NCBI GenBank assembly: GCA_029856155.1
Contig: JAHQWL010000057.1
Coordinates: 1-33,387 of the forward strand
Direction of reading: 5' to 3'
DNA: 33,387 bases
DNA from: Promethearchaeia archaeon
GTDB lineage: Archaea; Asgardarchaeota; Lokiarchaeia; Sigyniarchaeales; SOKP01
Shown here: one piece after another, positions 33,101-33,387 of the stretch
Layout: every line of letters begins with the position of its first letter
How positions within the stretch are numbered: position 1 is the first letter of the stretch
The notes under the pieces: model-generated
Database searches by the model: none
Seen by the model: only the letters and a program-made list of their open reading frames with translations
Told to the model about the DNA's origin: nothing
Made by a program: the position numbers and the translations under genes

Positions 33101-33387
33101 AAACTTATCTCATTTTAGTGTATATAATAGTTTATTAAGATAAAATTTAATGATGAGAGAAATATTGTTCTTATTAGACTGGATATCATGCTATGAGATC
33201 ATACCTTCTAACTTTAAAATATATTTCTTTATTAATATCAATATCTCTAATATCGGTTATATCCTTTAATATATTAAAATAACTTTTTTATTATATATTC
33301 AATTGTAATCCATAAAAGAAAGTAAGACTATTTAAAATTAAAAAGATGTGTATAACATGGGAAAATGGGAATTTTAAACCTTTATTT
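33101..33387. other. AT-rich end of window, nothing recognised
   Basis: No open frame of credible length or RNA gene is seen in the final 287 bases. The HEPN-like gene promoter should lie at the left end of this stretch; no clear TATA box can be singled out in the AT-rich sequence. Confidence 0.5.

Noticed and set aside
1..33387. CRISPR array, tRNA or rRNA genes, insertion sequences
   Set aside because: No regular repeat-spacer pattern, cloverleaf-like GC-rich segment, rRNA-like segment, transposase or flanking target duplication was found by reading.

Overview
The window is AT-rich archaeal DNA, most likely from an Asgard archaeon of the Lokiarchaeia (Promethearchaeota) type. The support is a mixture of core archaeal genes (Rpo4, eL21, eL33, Pus10, KsgA/Dim1, DHQ synthase II, NurA, GH57) with eukaryote-like genes: an ESCRT-III/Snf7 protein, a Rab-like small GTPase, a Roadblock/LC7 protein, a secernin-type hydrolase and zinc-finger/PH-like proteins. 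A peroxiredoxin-like gene with an in-frame TGA at its active-site cysteine position also fits, because Lokiarchaeota are reported to make selenoproteins. No tRNA, rRNA, CRISPR array, insertion sequence or transposase gene was seen.

Layout. 1-4480: RidA, an M20 peptidase, a C69/secernin hydrolase and a ceramidase-like hydrolase, a group of amide and peptide hydrolases. 4590-8170: eL33, a large zinc-finger/PH-like/low-complexity protein and a MetE-like methyltransferase. 8230-10150: ESCRT-III (minus strand), divergent from archaeal 3-dehydroquinate synthase II. 10250-16500: a frameshifted seven-helix membrane protein with a RING-like tail, DUF362, GH57, a small PH-like protein, a zinc-ribbon CPBP membrane protein and a deoxynucleoside-kinase-like P-loop protein. 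16580-20630: Roadblock/LC7 with a long acidic tail, a GPH-type transporter, a GyrI-like protein with a Cys-rich end and a cold-shock protein. 20790-25355: a conserved archaeal information-processing cluster, pus10 - eL21 - rpo4 - DUF655 - ksgA - HemK-like, followed tail-to-tail by NurA. 26720-28665: a CPBP protease, a Rab-like GTPase and the peroxiredoxin-like selenoprotein with a structured 3' region. 29030-33390: an MFS transporter, an AbgB-like M20 amidohydrolase and an isolated HEPN-like protein in AT-rich flanks.

How the parts may work together. Peptide and amide hydrolases, RidA and two transporters suggest a heterotroph feeding on peptides and amino acids. The ESCRT-III, GTPase, Roadblock and PH-like genes belong to the membrane-remodelling and signalling set typical of Asgard archaea, although here they are scattered singly rather than in one operon.

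The points most worth checking are the TGA-encoded selenocysteine and its possible SECIS, the AUA start codon of eL21, the one-base frameshift that breaks the RING-like tail, the 661-residue zinc-finger/PH-like/low-complexity protein, and the HEPN-like gene. Start codons show a pattern: the TTG starts all have a clear Shine-Dalgarno sequence, while several ATG genes look leaderless, with a TATA box 25-30 bases upstream. All calls were made by reading the sequence; no database search was possible.
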